A DNA stretch of 64,000 bases, taken from contig CM059972.1 of assembly GCA_030490835.1 (NCBI GenBank), forward strand, positions 4,308,264 to 4,372,263. The letters are read 5' to 3'. The number at the start of each line of letters is the position of its first letter. The stretch's first letter is position 1. Shown piece after piece: positions 35,361 through 49,100 of the stretch. The translations under genes and the position numbers were made by a program. Source of the DNA: Annona cherimola (taxonomy: Eukaryota; Streptophyta; Magnoliopsida; Magnoliales; Annonaceae). Below the pieces are notes generated by a model. It ran no database searches and was not told the origin of the DNA. It was given only the letters and a program-made list of their open reading frames with translations.

Positions 35361-36500
35361 TATATGCTCAACGATATCTTTCTTCTCTTTATTTATTCCA
35401 CTAGGGGTGAAAGGATTGGTGCAGTGGGGGAATGGAATCAAAGGATGCCTTGTCTTACACTATAGTCCATCTCTCAAAAGCGGCATCATTTCTAGCCTTT
35501 TGTTTTGCTTTCCTTTGTGTTTGTTCCATCCATTTGGTGGGCCATGCAGCATACCATCATCAAATGTCGCCCCAATCAAAATCTTGCGTGGGAATGGAAG
35601 CTAACTCCACATTCTCTCATCACTTCCATGGCCCCGAAAATAGGACTTGGCCTAGTTTTGCATGTTGGTTTGTCTCAAGCATGCGTCCCTTTTCTTGTGT
35701 CTTTGGATGGACCATTGACCGATACCTATGAAAAAGAAATAACAAACACTCCCTCACACCTTCCATTTGTGCCACAACCACTAAAGATTCGATTCTTGGT
35801 GTTTTTTCTCTCTCACCAATCAAAAAAGAATCACATAAAAAGCTTCTAATGATTCTACGTGATTGGCCCATTTTAATACAATACTAGTTTCCATGGATTA
35901 TGAGGCCTTTTTTAGCTAAACAGAACATGGTTTTTGGGATGGATGTGCTTAATATAATATATATATATATATATAATTAATTTGGCCTTATTCGATGCTT
36001 CTTGGAAAGTGGACGAGTGCAAGGGAAAGAATCAGGACTTATTAATTAGTTTGCTTCCCAAAACTTTATTAGAGGTGACAGTCATTCAATCGTAGAAGGG
36101 AAAGAAAGGTGAAGAATCTACTTTTTTAAAAGCCATTTAAAAAGTAATTGGAATGCTTGCTTGATTCTAAACATTTTTTAAATAAATATTTGTCAATATT
36201 TCACATCGCCTACTTGTCAAATTATACATGATGTTTTTGTATCAGTTTTATTTCCATATGATCAGCTTGCCATTTCGAGAGCTTGAATGCTTCTCCACTC
36301 ATGATGGAAATGCACACAATGCTAGGAGTTTAACGGGCGCTACAGCGATCTGGCCTTTTTCTCACAACAAATGCTGTTTAGTGTTTAAATGTGGCCCGGA
36401 TAATAAAGAAGATAAAAAGCTTGGTAATGGATGGAGGAGGGATGAACTTTACCATATGGAGGTAATCAGGCTGCCCACTTATTAGCGTGATATGCATTTA
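35361..36500. other. Moderately GC-rich unique island, no assignable gene
   Basis: A TATATATG at 35359 precedes sequence at 35430-35850 open in three frames on the plus strand. One frame starts at 35432 (99 codons) with a hydrophobic stretch AASFLAFCFAFLCVC, like a signal peptide. No family is recognised and no frame has clear coding bias, so I do not call a CDS. A second open stretch at 36228-36485 is also unrecognised. Confidence 0.35.
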
Positions 36501-36889
36501 ATAATGGAAGGAATAATTGTCGATAGTAGAGGTGTAAATGGAGTTGTTCTTAACTCGCTTACATATTTTGAAATTAATCTTAAAATATAAAAGAGAATAT
36601 AAAATAAATTTTGTATAGGAATATCTTTAAATTTATCAGTTATTTAGCAATGCATTTGGTAAATAATCTTATTTCAAAGCAAAGATGTCTAATTAATGAT
36701 TTTATATTATAGAACTTAATATATCAATCTCAAAGTAACAGTCAATGTTGTTGATCTTATATCGTTATATTTTACATTAACATACAAAATTGGTTTGGGT
36801 CAAGTTTACAACCTTTTAATCCAAAACAAACCACTTTCAAAATTAGGTCGATTCAAATTGAATTATCTTACTTATTTTTTTCAAAATAA

Positions 36890-37335
36890 GATTTTTTTCA
36901 AATATATCAACTATGTCTGACTCTAATCGTGAATATACTTACAATGTTTTTAAAATCCTGGACATATCTACTACATTTGTAGTTAATCATTGGTTTTTAG
37001 TTAAATTTTTATAAATGCCCAAAATACTCCATCTATAAACCAATAAAAAAATGAAAATGAAATAGAAAGAAAATGAAATTATAATTCTCCAAATTTTGAG
37101 CTTATATGCAATTAGGGTATTGATAAGTTATGATATTCAAATTTTCAATTATGTCCAAAATCTAATAGGCATATTGGTAATTTCATATATTAACTAATGA
37201 AATTAACTCACAGATTGGGTATTTTTTGGAATTAATTGTAAACGTAGTGGATATATTTAGAATTTTGGAAACGTAGTGGGTGTATATGCAATTAGAGTCA
37301 AATGTCATGGGAATATTTAGAAAAAGCCTTTAATT
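36890..37335. mobile_element. Mutator-type hairpin element, diverged
   Basis: Left-end motifs TTTTTTCAAATATATCAACT and CTGACTCTAATCGTG mirror right-end ATGCAATTAGAGTC and GGGAATATTTAGAAAAAG. GTAAACGTAGTGGATATATT and AACGTAGTGGGTG match motifs of the 25.6 kb palindrome, so it is the same broad family. Confidence 0.6.
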
Positions 37336-37339
37336 TAGT

Positions 37340-38400
37340 TAAGTAAAAGATTTTTGATATATCAATATTATATATTTATTAACCCTATTTATAACCTAAA
37401 CCAAATTGATTTCTATAGGTTTAATTTAGGATTAAGTTGGAGTTTAGAAATAAGATTGAATGTAGCGTTGAATTAAGGTTCCACAAACAAGATTAGGTTG
37501 AAAGTATTCCAATCCGAGTTAACTCAACTTGATTTACACATAATCAATATAGACAACCATGACTTTACGACCTCAATAAAATAATCTGCGAGTGCCCCTT
37601 CTTTCATATTCTGTGTCCTTTATTGGGACACTAAATACTGACGGAAGTGGGACAATTATTAATATGATATCAAAATTAAGTTCAAATCTTTTATGCATGA
37701 TTTGTTAATCTGTAGCTCCTTAGTTAAGTTTAGATTTATCAGGTCATGACATTTTGGGATGGATTCAACCTTAATTTTTAATCTCAACAAAGAACCACTA
37801 TTTTAGGATTGTAAATCTTAGAAAATTATTAGACTTCTTCATTTGAAATATTTACGGTGTCAGAATATTTTAGGAAAACAAATGGTTTTATTACTCTGTA
37901 CGAAAAGGTTGGTACGCGTGCAATTGAGCAAGTGCAAATGAGGTGATGGATGTATTAGTAAGTAATGTCAACCAAGAAATGTCAATGTCAACCAAGAAAT
38001 GTCAGCGAATTGAATTATCGTCTTCGTGTGGGAAAGATCCAAAAGAAACTTCGTCCATAAGATAGTTCGCAGATGGTGAGGAAAAAATAGCAGCCTGCCT
38101 TCACCGATTATGCGATCGAAAAATGAAGTTAATTATTATAGTATTAGAAAATTTTAGACAATTTGATGGCATGTCAATTTACGTTTTTAAAACCTTTTCT
38201 GACAAATTTCAGATAATCAAACCTGGGGCAGTAAAATTTATTTTCTAAATATATATTGTTATATGATAGCAGTGATGCGAATATCATTTTATATACATTT
38301 ATTGGTTCGCTGAAAAATATTATAAGATGATGAAATAATGTCCCTAATAACATCGAGGATGTGAATAAATTAAAACTGAAATAGACTGATGTAGCTTTAA
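37340..38400. other. Intergenic, no gene seen
   Basis: AT-rich. A short direct repeat, GTCAACCAAGAAATGTCA, occurs at about 37968 and 37986. No coding region is supported. Confidence 0.45.
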
Positions 38401-38712
38401 CACACATCTAAATAAGGAAAATATAAAATTAACCAGTGTTTTGGAATTGGTAATAGGGGAGAATGAAGTGGAATGAATTTTGAAAAGTGAGAGAATGGTA
38501 GGATGTGATAATAAAGTAATGTGAGAGTAAATAGAATAGTTGTTGGTAAAAATTAACGAAAGTGATAGAAATAAAAGAATAAAAATGAAAAATAAAATAA
38601 TTAAGCAGTTAAAACGCAACTTACAACAAAAAGTGAGAAGTGCTAAATGTGCACTCCGTTTCATTTTCACCAATTGTGTAATGCCAAATGCTGCCAAAAT
38701 ACTAAAAATGTA

Positions 38713-38992
38713 GGGTGTATTTGTTATTAAGGAAAAGTTGTCAAATTAAAACTTTTCAATCTAAAACTTTTCACTCTCTACAACTACCCTATTTTTTAAT
38801 CATTTCTTCACATTTTTCTATACAACTACCTACTTTTCAATCATTTTTACATAACTACCAACACAATTAACCTATTTATTTCAACTTTATCTTATTTATT
38901 CCTCATTATTACCCCTATCATATCACATCATTTGACAACTTCTACTCTCTACAACTTTTCATCAAAAGTTTTACTCATTCCCAAACACACTC
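38713..38992 (-). mobile_element. Family B MITE with GTA duplication
   Basis: The ends GGGTGTATTTG and CCCAAACACACTC are inverted. GTA flanks both sides (38710-38712, 38993-38995). The interior, ACCTATTTATTTCAACTTTA and ATTACCCCTATCATATCACA, is the reverse complement of the plus-oriented copies. Confidence 0.85.
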
Positions 38993-38999
38993 GTAATAA

Positions 39000-39930
39000 A
39001 TACAAAATTAAAAGTAACACTTCACTTTTTGAAATTCATTCCAACTACATGAAACAGTACTCAATGCAGAAAATTAGTTTGTGTCTTTATTTTCAAAACA
39101 GTGCAGTAAACGTTACCGTTTGGGCGAGAAATTGTGGCAGGCAATGCTCCTGATGAAATCCGATGTTTGAGGTTTGACATTGCAGACCATCGAAATTTCC
39201 ACCTTTTCTCTTGTTCCAATTTTCGTAGATCTAGAGTGGCCATCGCATGTGGCCAAATGAGGCAACTCCTGCGGATGGGTAGAATCGTACAACGCAGGAC
39301 CCAGTCAACTCAATGTGATTTTTTGCAAATTAGTGCTAAAAAAAATTTCAACTCACTGACATGACGAATGTAACTCGTTTAATAAATGGGTTAGTTAGGT
39401 TAATTCTCAACTCGATAATCCAATCTATTTTAAATTATCAACCCACATGACTCACTTGATTGTTTTGCCTCCTTCAAACTTCCAATACGTGCATATATTT
39501 TAAATAATGGCGTTAACCACATAGTCATCTAGATGTTAATTTTATTTTTCTTTTTTATTGCACAGTAAATAATTCATTTTACCAACTCATTAGTAGCCCA
39601 CAACCCAATCCATTTGTGTTAAATGTATTGAGGTTATGATTGAATTTTTATAAATGGATTATATCTTAACGACTGTGGGTAGCCTGAAACTTAAATAACC
39701 TATGCTGGTTACTCCCCTTCTAGTCTGTTTTCTTATTTATTTAATTTTATTTTTAAAGATACATGTGCTTGAGAGGATTTAAATGTTTGCTTCTGTGCAG
39801 AATTAGAATTATTTGTTTGCAAAAAGGAAATGAAAGGAATATATGAATTTCAATCATAAAAATAGATAAAGAATTAATACATAATTTTTTTAGGGATAAT
39901 GATTTTATCTTTATATCCTTGTTGAAAAAT
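39000..39930. other. Intergenic, no gene seen
   Basis: A short GC-richer patch at 39110-39310 has frames open on both strands but nothing recognisable. The remainder is AT-rich. Confidence 0.4.
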
Positions 39931-39938
39931 GAAATTTA

Positions 39939-40198
39939 GGGTGTATTTGGGAAGTGGTAAAATCTTGGATAAAAAAATTTTAGTATAAAAATTGTTAAAT
40001 TGATAGAGAATGATGTAATATGATGTAGGTAATGATGAGGTTCAAGAGAATAAAATTAAAATAGATAGGTTAGTCGTATAAGTAGTTGTGTAGAAATAAT
40101 TAAAAAATAAGATAATTATATAGAAATATGCGATAAAATAATTTTAAAATATGGTAGTTATAGAAAGTAAATTTTTTTTATTAAAAATAAATATGCCC
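39939..40198 (+). mobile_element. Family B MITE with TTA duplication
   Basis: Starts GGGTGTATTTGGGAAG and ends AAATATGCCC, flanked by TTA at 39936-39938 and 40199-40201. The interior carries GATGTAATATGATG and AATAAAATTAAAATAGATAG. Confidence 0.85.
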
Positions 40199-40636
40199 TT
40201 AATATACTGTCATCTAGACAAAAAATCTCGTCTTATAAAAAGGTAGAAAAGTAGAAAAGCATATAAAAAAAAATTAATAGTGGTATTAATGGCTTAGTAT
40301 TAGGTATAAAACTTTAAAATGAATGTCGGAGCCCGCTCTTCATTTTTTATTATTATTGGTGCATTTGGTAAGCTTAATAGGGGAGGGAAAAGAAGAAACA
40401 CAAATTTTTGATTTTTATAATCATTTACCTACATTAACTACCTGTTTTTTTATTTTTTCCTTTATATTTTAATTATTTTCTCACATAAGTAATATATTTT
40501 TTCAACTTTACCCCTCTTATACCACATAACTCTCACAAATTTTAAAATTTTCTCATTTTCTCAACTTTCCCTTTCCTCTTCTACATTATTATTTCACATA
40601 ACTAAATTATCTATTTATTATTATTCTTTTTACTCG

Positions 40637-41105
40637 AGGGTATGTTTGACAATTATAAAATCTTGTCAAGTTAAAACTTTTTTAACTCTCTACAACTACT
40701 TATTTTTAGTCATTTATTCATATTTTCCTGTATACTTACCATACTCTTTAATAACTTCTCTGCTGCTACATATATAATTATTATATTTATTTTAACTTTA
40801 TTCTTTTTACTCATCATCATTACTTATATCATCAACAAAATTTTATATGAGTATGTTTAGAAATTAATAAAATTTTTAGATAAAAAAATTTAAAATAAAA
40901 TAAAATAATATGATATGATAGATGTAACAATGATGAGTAAATACAATAAAGTTAAAATAGATGTATTAGTTGTATGGGTGGTTGCGTAGAAATAATTGTA
41001 AAGTAAGATAGTTGTATAAAAATATAAAGAAATAATTAAGAAAAGATAATTGTAAATAATGAAAACTTTTAGTTGAAAATTTTTATTGATAAACAAACAT
41101 ATCTT
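40637..41105. mobile_element. Two abutting family B MITEs in opposite orientation
   Basis: A minus-oriented copy (about 40637-40850: TTATTTTAACTTTATTCTTT, CTCATCATCATTACTTATAT) is followed at once by a plus-oriented copy (about 40850-41105: GATATGATAGATGTAACAAT, ACAATAAAGTTAAAATAGAT). Together they make a larger inverted structure. Confidence 0.7.
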
Positions 41106-41264
41106 AAAATTTTTCTTTCAAAAATCTTATCAAATGTCAAACAATAAGTATTACTTTTCTCATGTCTCATGACATTCCACTTCTTCAAAATTATTTTTCT
41201 ATAGTTTGTCATCTCTCTCTCCTTTTTCGCCATCATTCCTTATGCAAAATTCTAGATTAAAAAT

Positions 41265-41525
41265 AAAGTGAGTTCTTGATAATAAATTAAACTTTTCATC
41301 TAAAATTTTTTACTCCCTTTAAGTATTCTTTTTTTTAATTGGTTATTCATATCTTTCTATATAAACTACCTTACTTTTCAATCTTTTTTACATATTACTT
41401 ATACAATCAACATATTTATTTTAACTTTATTATTTTTACTCTTCATCATTAATTTTATCGTATTATATTATTTTTTATTAATTTAACAATTTTTACACTA
41501 ATAACTTTTCGTCCAACATTTTCGC
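41265..41525 (-). mobile_element. Family B MITE, degraded
   Basis: CATATTTATTTTAACTTTAT, CTCTTCATCATTAATTTTAT and AACTTTTCATCTAAAA are in minus-orientation family order. The right end runs into GC-richer sequence at about 41525. Confidence 0.65.
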
Positions 41526-41529
41526 CACT

Positions 41530-42599
41530 TCCGGAACCAAAGCGGAAAACAAACGACATTCAATATCTGGAACATATATGTCCAGCAGAGGTGAATTAAT
41601 GGCATTGAGAGGCAGCATGTACAAGTGCCCCGAGGGCAGCCACACGTGCGAAGGCGGTGATGGTGTGGGCCCAAAAAGGCAGTCAAAGCTGCACACGAGC
41701 AGAGCAGAAAATTGCAAGTTGCCAAACGCCAAACTCTTCATTTATTAATGTGGAGAAACATCTTATCCAACCTTCTCCGCCTTTGCATTTTCGTCTGCAT
41801 TCTCCTCCCCAAATCTTCAAAACGAGTACTTACACATAATCTCCACCGTCCATCTACTCTAGGTTGGCCATCGAACTACCCATTTCTTCGAATCATCCAA
41901 ATCTTCTGATAAAATCCACGACAGACAATGTTTTTCAATGGATAGGATTGATTGATTACTCCAAAGCTCCTCCCGTTCCACATTTCACAAGCGGGCTTCA
42001 TCGATAGACTTATGTACTCGTCAGTAAATCAATGGACACTTAATACAGATGAATAGACAGTCATAACTAATCAAGAAAATCGTAGATTATCGATTTGAAA
42101 TATTAACATTATGAAGTTACAATGTATTAGATCAACGGTACAGATGTGTTCTGACAACCCTGTAAAAGTAGATCTGTTGCGAGCACGTAGGCAAACATTA
42201 ATGCGCGCGAGGAGGTGGATGTAGGAAGTCCACAAAAATGTAAGAAATACACTGCATAGGATTTTGGGACGGAGAAGACAGGCTGGATGGAACTATAATA
42301 AAACTTCTATCGTAATTAGTGAAAATTCCAATCTCTAATTAAATAAAAATTAAAATTAATAAAAAAATCATTCATTTCTTCCCCACCAATCATCCTGGGA
42401 AAAGCTAAAAAAGCCAACAAAAAGGCTCATATTTCTGCAGGCTCTGCCAAGGCATCTGTTCTTTTTAACTTTTTCTCCCTCCCTCTTCTTGATTGAAATT
42501 CCGCGAATTCCTCACTTGGGTTTCTTGTCTTCCTTGTTCTTTGCACCTCTAGGCTCCAACTCCTCTTCTTGTTTCCATTCCTTCTTCGTGTTTGTCTTT

Positions 42600-42600
<1 letters not shown>
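41530..42600. other. Upstream region of the CDPK-related kinase
   Basis: GC-richer sequence at 41530-41910 has open frames on both strands but none is recognised. The remaining part probably includes the kinase promoter. I can place no TATA box with confidence. Confidence 0.4.

Positions 42601-42601
<1 letters not shown>

Positions 42602-42646
<45 letters not shown>
42602..42646 (+). repeat. TC microsatellite in the presumed kinase leader
   Basis: About 22 uninterrupted TC units lie 530 bp before the kinase start codon. Pyrimidine-rich tracts of this kind are common around plant transcription starts; a regulatory role is inference. Confidence 0.9.
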
Positions 42647-42649
<3 letters not shown>

Positions 42650-43179
42650 AGTTGAAGAAAGCTGAGATTTTTATGCGGTTTTTGTTCTTGCTTTCTTCTG
42701 TTCTTTGTAGAGTTTGCTTCTCCACAGGATTTTAGTTCGTGGGTGTTTTTTTCTTTGGTGTTTAACAGTCCGTTTTTGCGAATTCGGACTCTGTTGTCTT
42801 GTTTCCTCTGTCACTCTCCCCTGCTTCTGGGTTTCTTCATGATTGGAATTGGCTTCTGGCGGTTTCCTTCCTGAGCTTTTCTCTGTTTTGGTTTGTTTTT
42901 GTCCACTGTTTCTGGGCTGGGTGGTGTTTTCTGGTTGTTCCTCGTTAGAAATCTTTTTTTTTTTTTTTTTTTGGATGTAATCTCCGCGGCAAATCTCAAA
43001 ATCCCAGAATTCTGTTTCCCAAGAAAAAAAAAAAAAAAAACTTCTTCATTTTTTGGGTGGGTTAGTAGAATTTTGTCTTTCTGTTATTTCCGTTGTTTGG
43101 TTTCCTTTTTCCTGAGCATTTTTTTGCCTCCTCTTTGAAATTTTGTTCCTTTCCTGGGGTTGCTTCTTCACCTTAGGCC

Positions 43180-46100
43180 ATGGGGCTGTGCCATGGAAAG
43201 CACGCCAAAGACCCAAAAGCCCAAGCAGAAGAACCAGCTATCACCCCGAATTCTGATGAAGGTCCGCTACCGAATTCAGGAAATGGCAAAACTCCTTTCC
43301 CTTTCTACAGCCCCAGTCCTATGCCGAGTTCTTACAAAGACTCGCCGGCGAATTCCAGCGTGACGTCTACCCCACTTCGTTTCTTCAAGCGTCCCTTTCC
43401 CCCTCCTTCGCCTGCCAAGCACATAAAGGCTCTGCTTGCCCGCCGCCACGGCTCCGTGAAGCCGAACGAGGCATCAATTCCTGAAGACAATGAATTGGGA
43501 TTGGACAAGACCTTTGGCTTCCCGAAGCAGTTCTTCAGTAAGTATGAACTTGGGGAAGAGGTTGGGCGCGGCCATTTTGGGTTCACTTGCTTGGCCAGAG
43601 GGAAGAAGGGGGAGTTGAAAGGGCAAGAAGTGGCGGTCAAAGTGATTCCCAAATCAAAGGTTGGTTTCTGTTGATTTTTGTTTTTGGGGGGTTTAATAAT
43701 ATTCTGAAATTTGCATATTTTCACGCATTGATTTCCCTGCAAGAAGATGCCATTTTTTATGATTTGTATGTTGGAATTGTCAGTTAGATTGTCAGGAATT
43801 CTTCCACCTTGAAAATAATTATTATATCTTCTAGAGGTAATTGCAGATCAGATCAGCAGTTCTGATGTCAGGGAATATGGAATGTGGCATGCACCTGATT
43901 GTAGGTAATTGACTGCCATGTGCTTGAGAGATGGATGAATTATAAAATTATCTGCTTGGATTATCGGTTTTGGCGTATGTAAATGGAAATACAACATGCT
44001 GGTGTGGACCACTTTCAGCGATCAAGACACGTTGACCATCGCAGCCAGCTGATCCATGGCTTCTCTTGGTTCATATGGACTATGGGCCGTATTTTTCCTT
44101 TGCCTTCACCCATTTTTACCTGCCAATTTTATGACATGCTGTTCTTACAAAGCTTGGCCTGTTTCTGCGAAGGATCCGAAGTTGGTTTTGGTGATGTGGG
44201 TATTCTGTAGCAGTAGCTATAACTGAAAAGGGGCCAGCCAGTACCAGAATGGACACGACAGCTTGTTTATATTGGTGGGCTTCTTCCAGTTTCTACCCAG
44301 AAGTTAGGAACATAAAAAGAATGTTCAACTGCAGGATCAAAATATCAAATCGATGGCCTGGATTTTCCTAACTTGGGCTCATTTGTTGGAGTGCTGTGGA
44401 TAATCAATCACAAATGATCACTTCTTTGGGTTGCGCATTGCATAATCATCCTGTGTGGGCCCATACAATGCCATTCTTCATGATCAAATGTCAAGCGGGA
44501 CCTGCTGCTTCAGATAATACTTTAAGCACTGGATACCATGGGGGCCAACAGATGAATTCTTTTAGATAGGCTCTTTGTCGTCAGTAGGACCTGGAAGCAT
44601 CATCAATTGCAGCCTTTGATCAACCTTTTATTTAGAATTGCAAAATTTTCAAGCCAGGGGCCAAACTGTGTCTGCAAATTTGTGTGCTGTCACTTCTACA
44701 TTTGACACATTCTTCTCTTTGAAGGCACTCCTTGTAGAAACTGCAATTTTTGGTGTAGATGATGCATGTAAATTTGGATTTTGTGATTGAATGAAATATG
44801 ATTTCATATACAATTTTCTGAACGAATGTTCTAATGCTTGTGTAGTTGTGATGTTTGTATACTTTCTATTTGATCTCACAAGTGAGGGCATATGCACAGA
44901 TGACAACAGCCATTGCTATTGAGGATGTGAGAAGAGAAGTAAGAATATTGAGTTCTTTGACTGGACATAAGAATCTGGTGCAATTCTATGATGCCCATGA
45001 AGATGAAGACAATGTGTACATAGTGATGGAGTAAGTCTATATTTCCTCAATCATGCTTTCCATAACTGCTCCCCTGTAAATTCTAGTGTAAATTGATTTT
45101 CGTTTTTTCGCCCTTAGCCATCAGCTGCTAAAATATTGATGATGTATCATCTTACCTGAAAAAAGTCTCTAGATCTGCAAACGCAGAGTTAAATGCCCTG
45201 ATTTAGGCAAAGTGGCAATAATATGAAGTTTGAATACTGTGTGCAGTTCTATGGTTAAATGCACGGCTTGACAATGATCTTTTATGTTGCTATATTGTCA
45301 CAAACACTTATAATATTGTCTGAGATTTTGAAAATCTTGGGTTCACTTTATCTTTTGTATCTTACCATGATCCATTTTCTCAGGTTATGCAAGGGTGGTG
45401 AGCTTTTGGATAGGATACTTTCCAGGTATCATCTATTCTCAAGTAGTGGTTGTAGCTAACTTTCAGGATTGACCATGTGCCATGTTGAAAACTTTTCAGT
45501 TATAGTGCTAAAAGTCCATGCCTAGCTCATGTTTTTAGTTTCTTTTGGAATTTGATGGTAATGCAGTGGCTGTAGCACCAACTTTTTTTCATTCTGATCA
45601 AACCAAGTGTTTTTAATTAAATTCCATCTGCATCCAGATGCATCCTGAGGTAGAAAATCTTCCATATCTAGTTTTGTTGGTCTCTGAACAGAAATATGCT
45701 TGATGCATGGCAAGTTGTTACTCTTTTGGGGTTATCTTTTCCTTGCTATGTGCAAGGGCCATTGGTTTTGATCACCTACAAGCTGTTGCCCGTGCTCATG
45801 GATGGGGTTCGGGGTACTCCATAGTTTGACTCTCTGTTATCTCTTGTATTTTCCCAGCAGGCAGTACTTTACAGCATTTATACCTTTCCTCTCTTGTTGG
45901 TTTGTCCTATGTTCTGATTTATCGACCACCATTATATGTGAGTCCTCTAGGTCAACATGTTAGGTCATCAAAACAGTGGTTTTCAATCCCTGGTGTTACA
46001 TGCCAGGCCCATTGGGACGCTATGCTTGTCTCCTGAGTCCTGATACATTTGAAATACCTACTGTTCTCATCAATGGTATCCCATCTTATTTGATGATAAT

Positions 46101-49100
46101 TTATTTTAGGGGTGGAAAATACTCAGAAGAAGATGCAAAGGTTGTGATGGTCCAGATTCTAAATGTTGCCTCATTCTGTCATCTACAAGGTGTTGTTCAC
46201 CGGGATCTTAAACCTGAGGTATTTAAATTTTATTATTATTTTTTTTTATTTTTTTTTGCATTGAATCTTTAGAGGATGAAATATCAAAAAAAAAAAAAAC
46301 TTTAGAGTATGACTGTTTCTCTAAGTTTTTTCTAGTTTCTAACTTCTATATTTAAAAGTCTGCATTGCAATCTATTTCCCGTTTTCCTGTATGTTACCAT
46401 AATTTTTCATTGTTAATTGCATGTGGAGGACCATTGAATCAATCAACCTGGATTACCATAATTTTTAATACCATAATTTTTAATTGTTAGTTGCATGTGG
46501 AGGACAATCGAATCAATCAACCTGGACTTTACACTGGGCTCAGTCTCACTGAATGAGACATTATTTATTACAATCGGATGATTCTAGATCTGGATTTGGT
46601 GGACTTTAGGTTGCCGATTTACTGGAAATGATATTAATGTATTCATATTCTTCTTTCTCCAATAGGCATTACAGTAAGCATTCGGTAAATATGCATTATC
46701 TCCAATTATAAGAGTACTGAGACGTGTGATGTGTCATTGGCCACGTGAATCATCCTCTTAGATTTTGTTGCAGTCCCCAGATGTCCCTATCAAATTATGG
46801 TCATTATAACTTGTGTTGCTATGGGAGGTACATCCTCATAAGATGCATGGAGCATCATCATTTTGTAGTACATTATCTTGGAAACATTTATTCCTTTCTC
46901 CCCCTTTTACTTTTTTTGGGTGAAATTTCCATGTAACGATTTCTTACTGAGTGTTTTATCTGATGCTCTCAACTGAGATTGGGACCTTCTTGAAATATTT
47001 TGATCATATTCTACTTGGTTACTTTTGTTATCATCATCATCATAAACCATTTCCCACCTAGGTGGGGTCGGCTGCATGGATTCTGTTGCGCCATTTTTTG
47101 TGATTTAAGACTAAATTTTCTGTAATTTGTAATATTTTTAAATCTTGTTTAATTACTTCCATCCATGTTTTGTGAATTCTGAAAATATTTTATATTAACA
47201 AATTTTGTCGCTTCAGAATTTTCTTTTCAGTTCAAAGGATGAGAAATCTACACTGAAGGCCATAGATTTTGGTTTATCTGATTTCGTGAAGCCAGGTTTG
47301 TCCTGCAAAATTTTTTAACTGGAATGAGAATCTTAAAACTTTGCCTTTGCGGTATCTTCTTATACCATCCTATCTGGGGCCATGCCTCACGTGGTCCTCA
47401 CCAAGGAAATGTCCTAGTTGATAGCTAGGCCTATTCCATTATGCTGAAAAACAGTGAGATGTTAAGTTGACCAGCCCAAAGTTTTTAGCCATCTCATCTG
47501 AATTATAACATCCCAGTGCTGTAAAATGAGAAACGTTTGACTTTTTTTGCAAGTATTTCTGCTAATGAGGCAGCATCCAATTTCCATGACATGTCAAACA
47601 GATGAGAGGTTGAATGATATTGTTGGGAGTGCATATTATGTGGCGCCTGAAGTCCTGCATAGGGCTTATGGAACTGAAGCTGACATGTGGAGTATCGGTG
47701 TAATTGCATATATTCTTCTCTGTGGAAGCCGTCCCTTTTGGGCCCGTACCGAATCAGGCATTTTTCGAGCTGTTCTTAAGGCAGAACCAAGCTTTGAAGA
47801 GTCACCTTGGCCATCATTGTCTCCTGAGGCAAGGGACTTTGTCAAGAGATTATTGAACAAGGACTACCGGAAAAGAATAACTGCAGCTCAGGCTCTCAGT
47901 AAGTTATCTGGCAACTTGATATGATTGTAGACAGGTCCTGAGTCTCAGCAACCATATAGTGAATTAACACTTTCTGGGTGGTTTTCCTAAAACATGATTT
48001 GGTGCTTAGGTCATCCTTGGCTACGTGACTGTCAAGGCATCAAGATTCCTCTGGATATTCTTGTATACAGACTTGTGAAAGCTTATGTATGCTCATCGTC
48101 TCTCCGGAAGGCTGCTCTGGGGGTAATTCATCCTTAATTTTGAGACAATGGCTCGACCACCACATGCACTACCAGATGAGCCTACCTGTCCACTTGGTTG
48201 TAATATTTGCATAATTTACTATAGATCAGCATTCAGTGACAAACTGCAAATGGTTAAGATGTTCTCTCCATTAGAAGTTACCTGAATGTGGGGTGTAGAA
48301 AAATCAAGATTGCAGTGCACACATGAGATTCATATGGTAGAACATGGTTCCATGCAAGGAATTGTAGAATTTATCCTTGACTTTTGAAAGTTTTTCATAA
48401 TGCTGTGGCACTCGTTCTCATATCTCTAGAATTCATTCTCTGTTACAGGCCCTTGCCAAGACGTTGACAGTTTCTCAGCTTTTCTATCTGCGTGAGCAGT
48501 TTACATTATTGGGACCAAACAAAAATGGCTGCATATCGATGCAAAATTTCAAGACGGTTGGTTTTCTGTTTTTTTCTTGTTTTTTCTTGTTTTTTCTTGT
48601 TCTCGATGATATCCTATTTTGCCATTCTAATGATGCTGGAAATTGGCAGGCACTAATGAAACATTCAACAGATGCCATGAAAGACTCAAGGGTTATTGAA
48701 TATGTTAACACGGTGCTTTTCTTGCTCCTTTTTGGCTTCTTTTAATTTGGGCAAAGTGTGGAGAACTTGGAATGTTTAGTGCTTCCATCTGGTGCCTGCA
48801 ATTTTTATGTTCCACACAATTATTTTTATTGATTTCACAGCATCTTGTCTTCTGATATATGTTTTTGCCTCATCTTCAGGTGAGTTCACTTCAATACAGG
48901 AAGTTAGATTTTGAAGAGTTCTGTGCTGCTGCCATAAGTGTTCATCAATTAGAAGGATTGGATACCTGGGAACAACATGCTCGTCGCGCATATGAACTCT
49001 TTGACAAGGATGGAAATAGGCCAATAGTGATTGAGGAGCTTGCATCTGTAAGAATTGTCCTTGCAAATGTTTTAGCCTTATGCCTTGAGACAGATTTCTG

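Noticed and set aside
43332..43742. Minus-strand open frame opposite kinase exon 1
   Set aside because: Antisense shadow of the N-terminal kinase exon.
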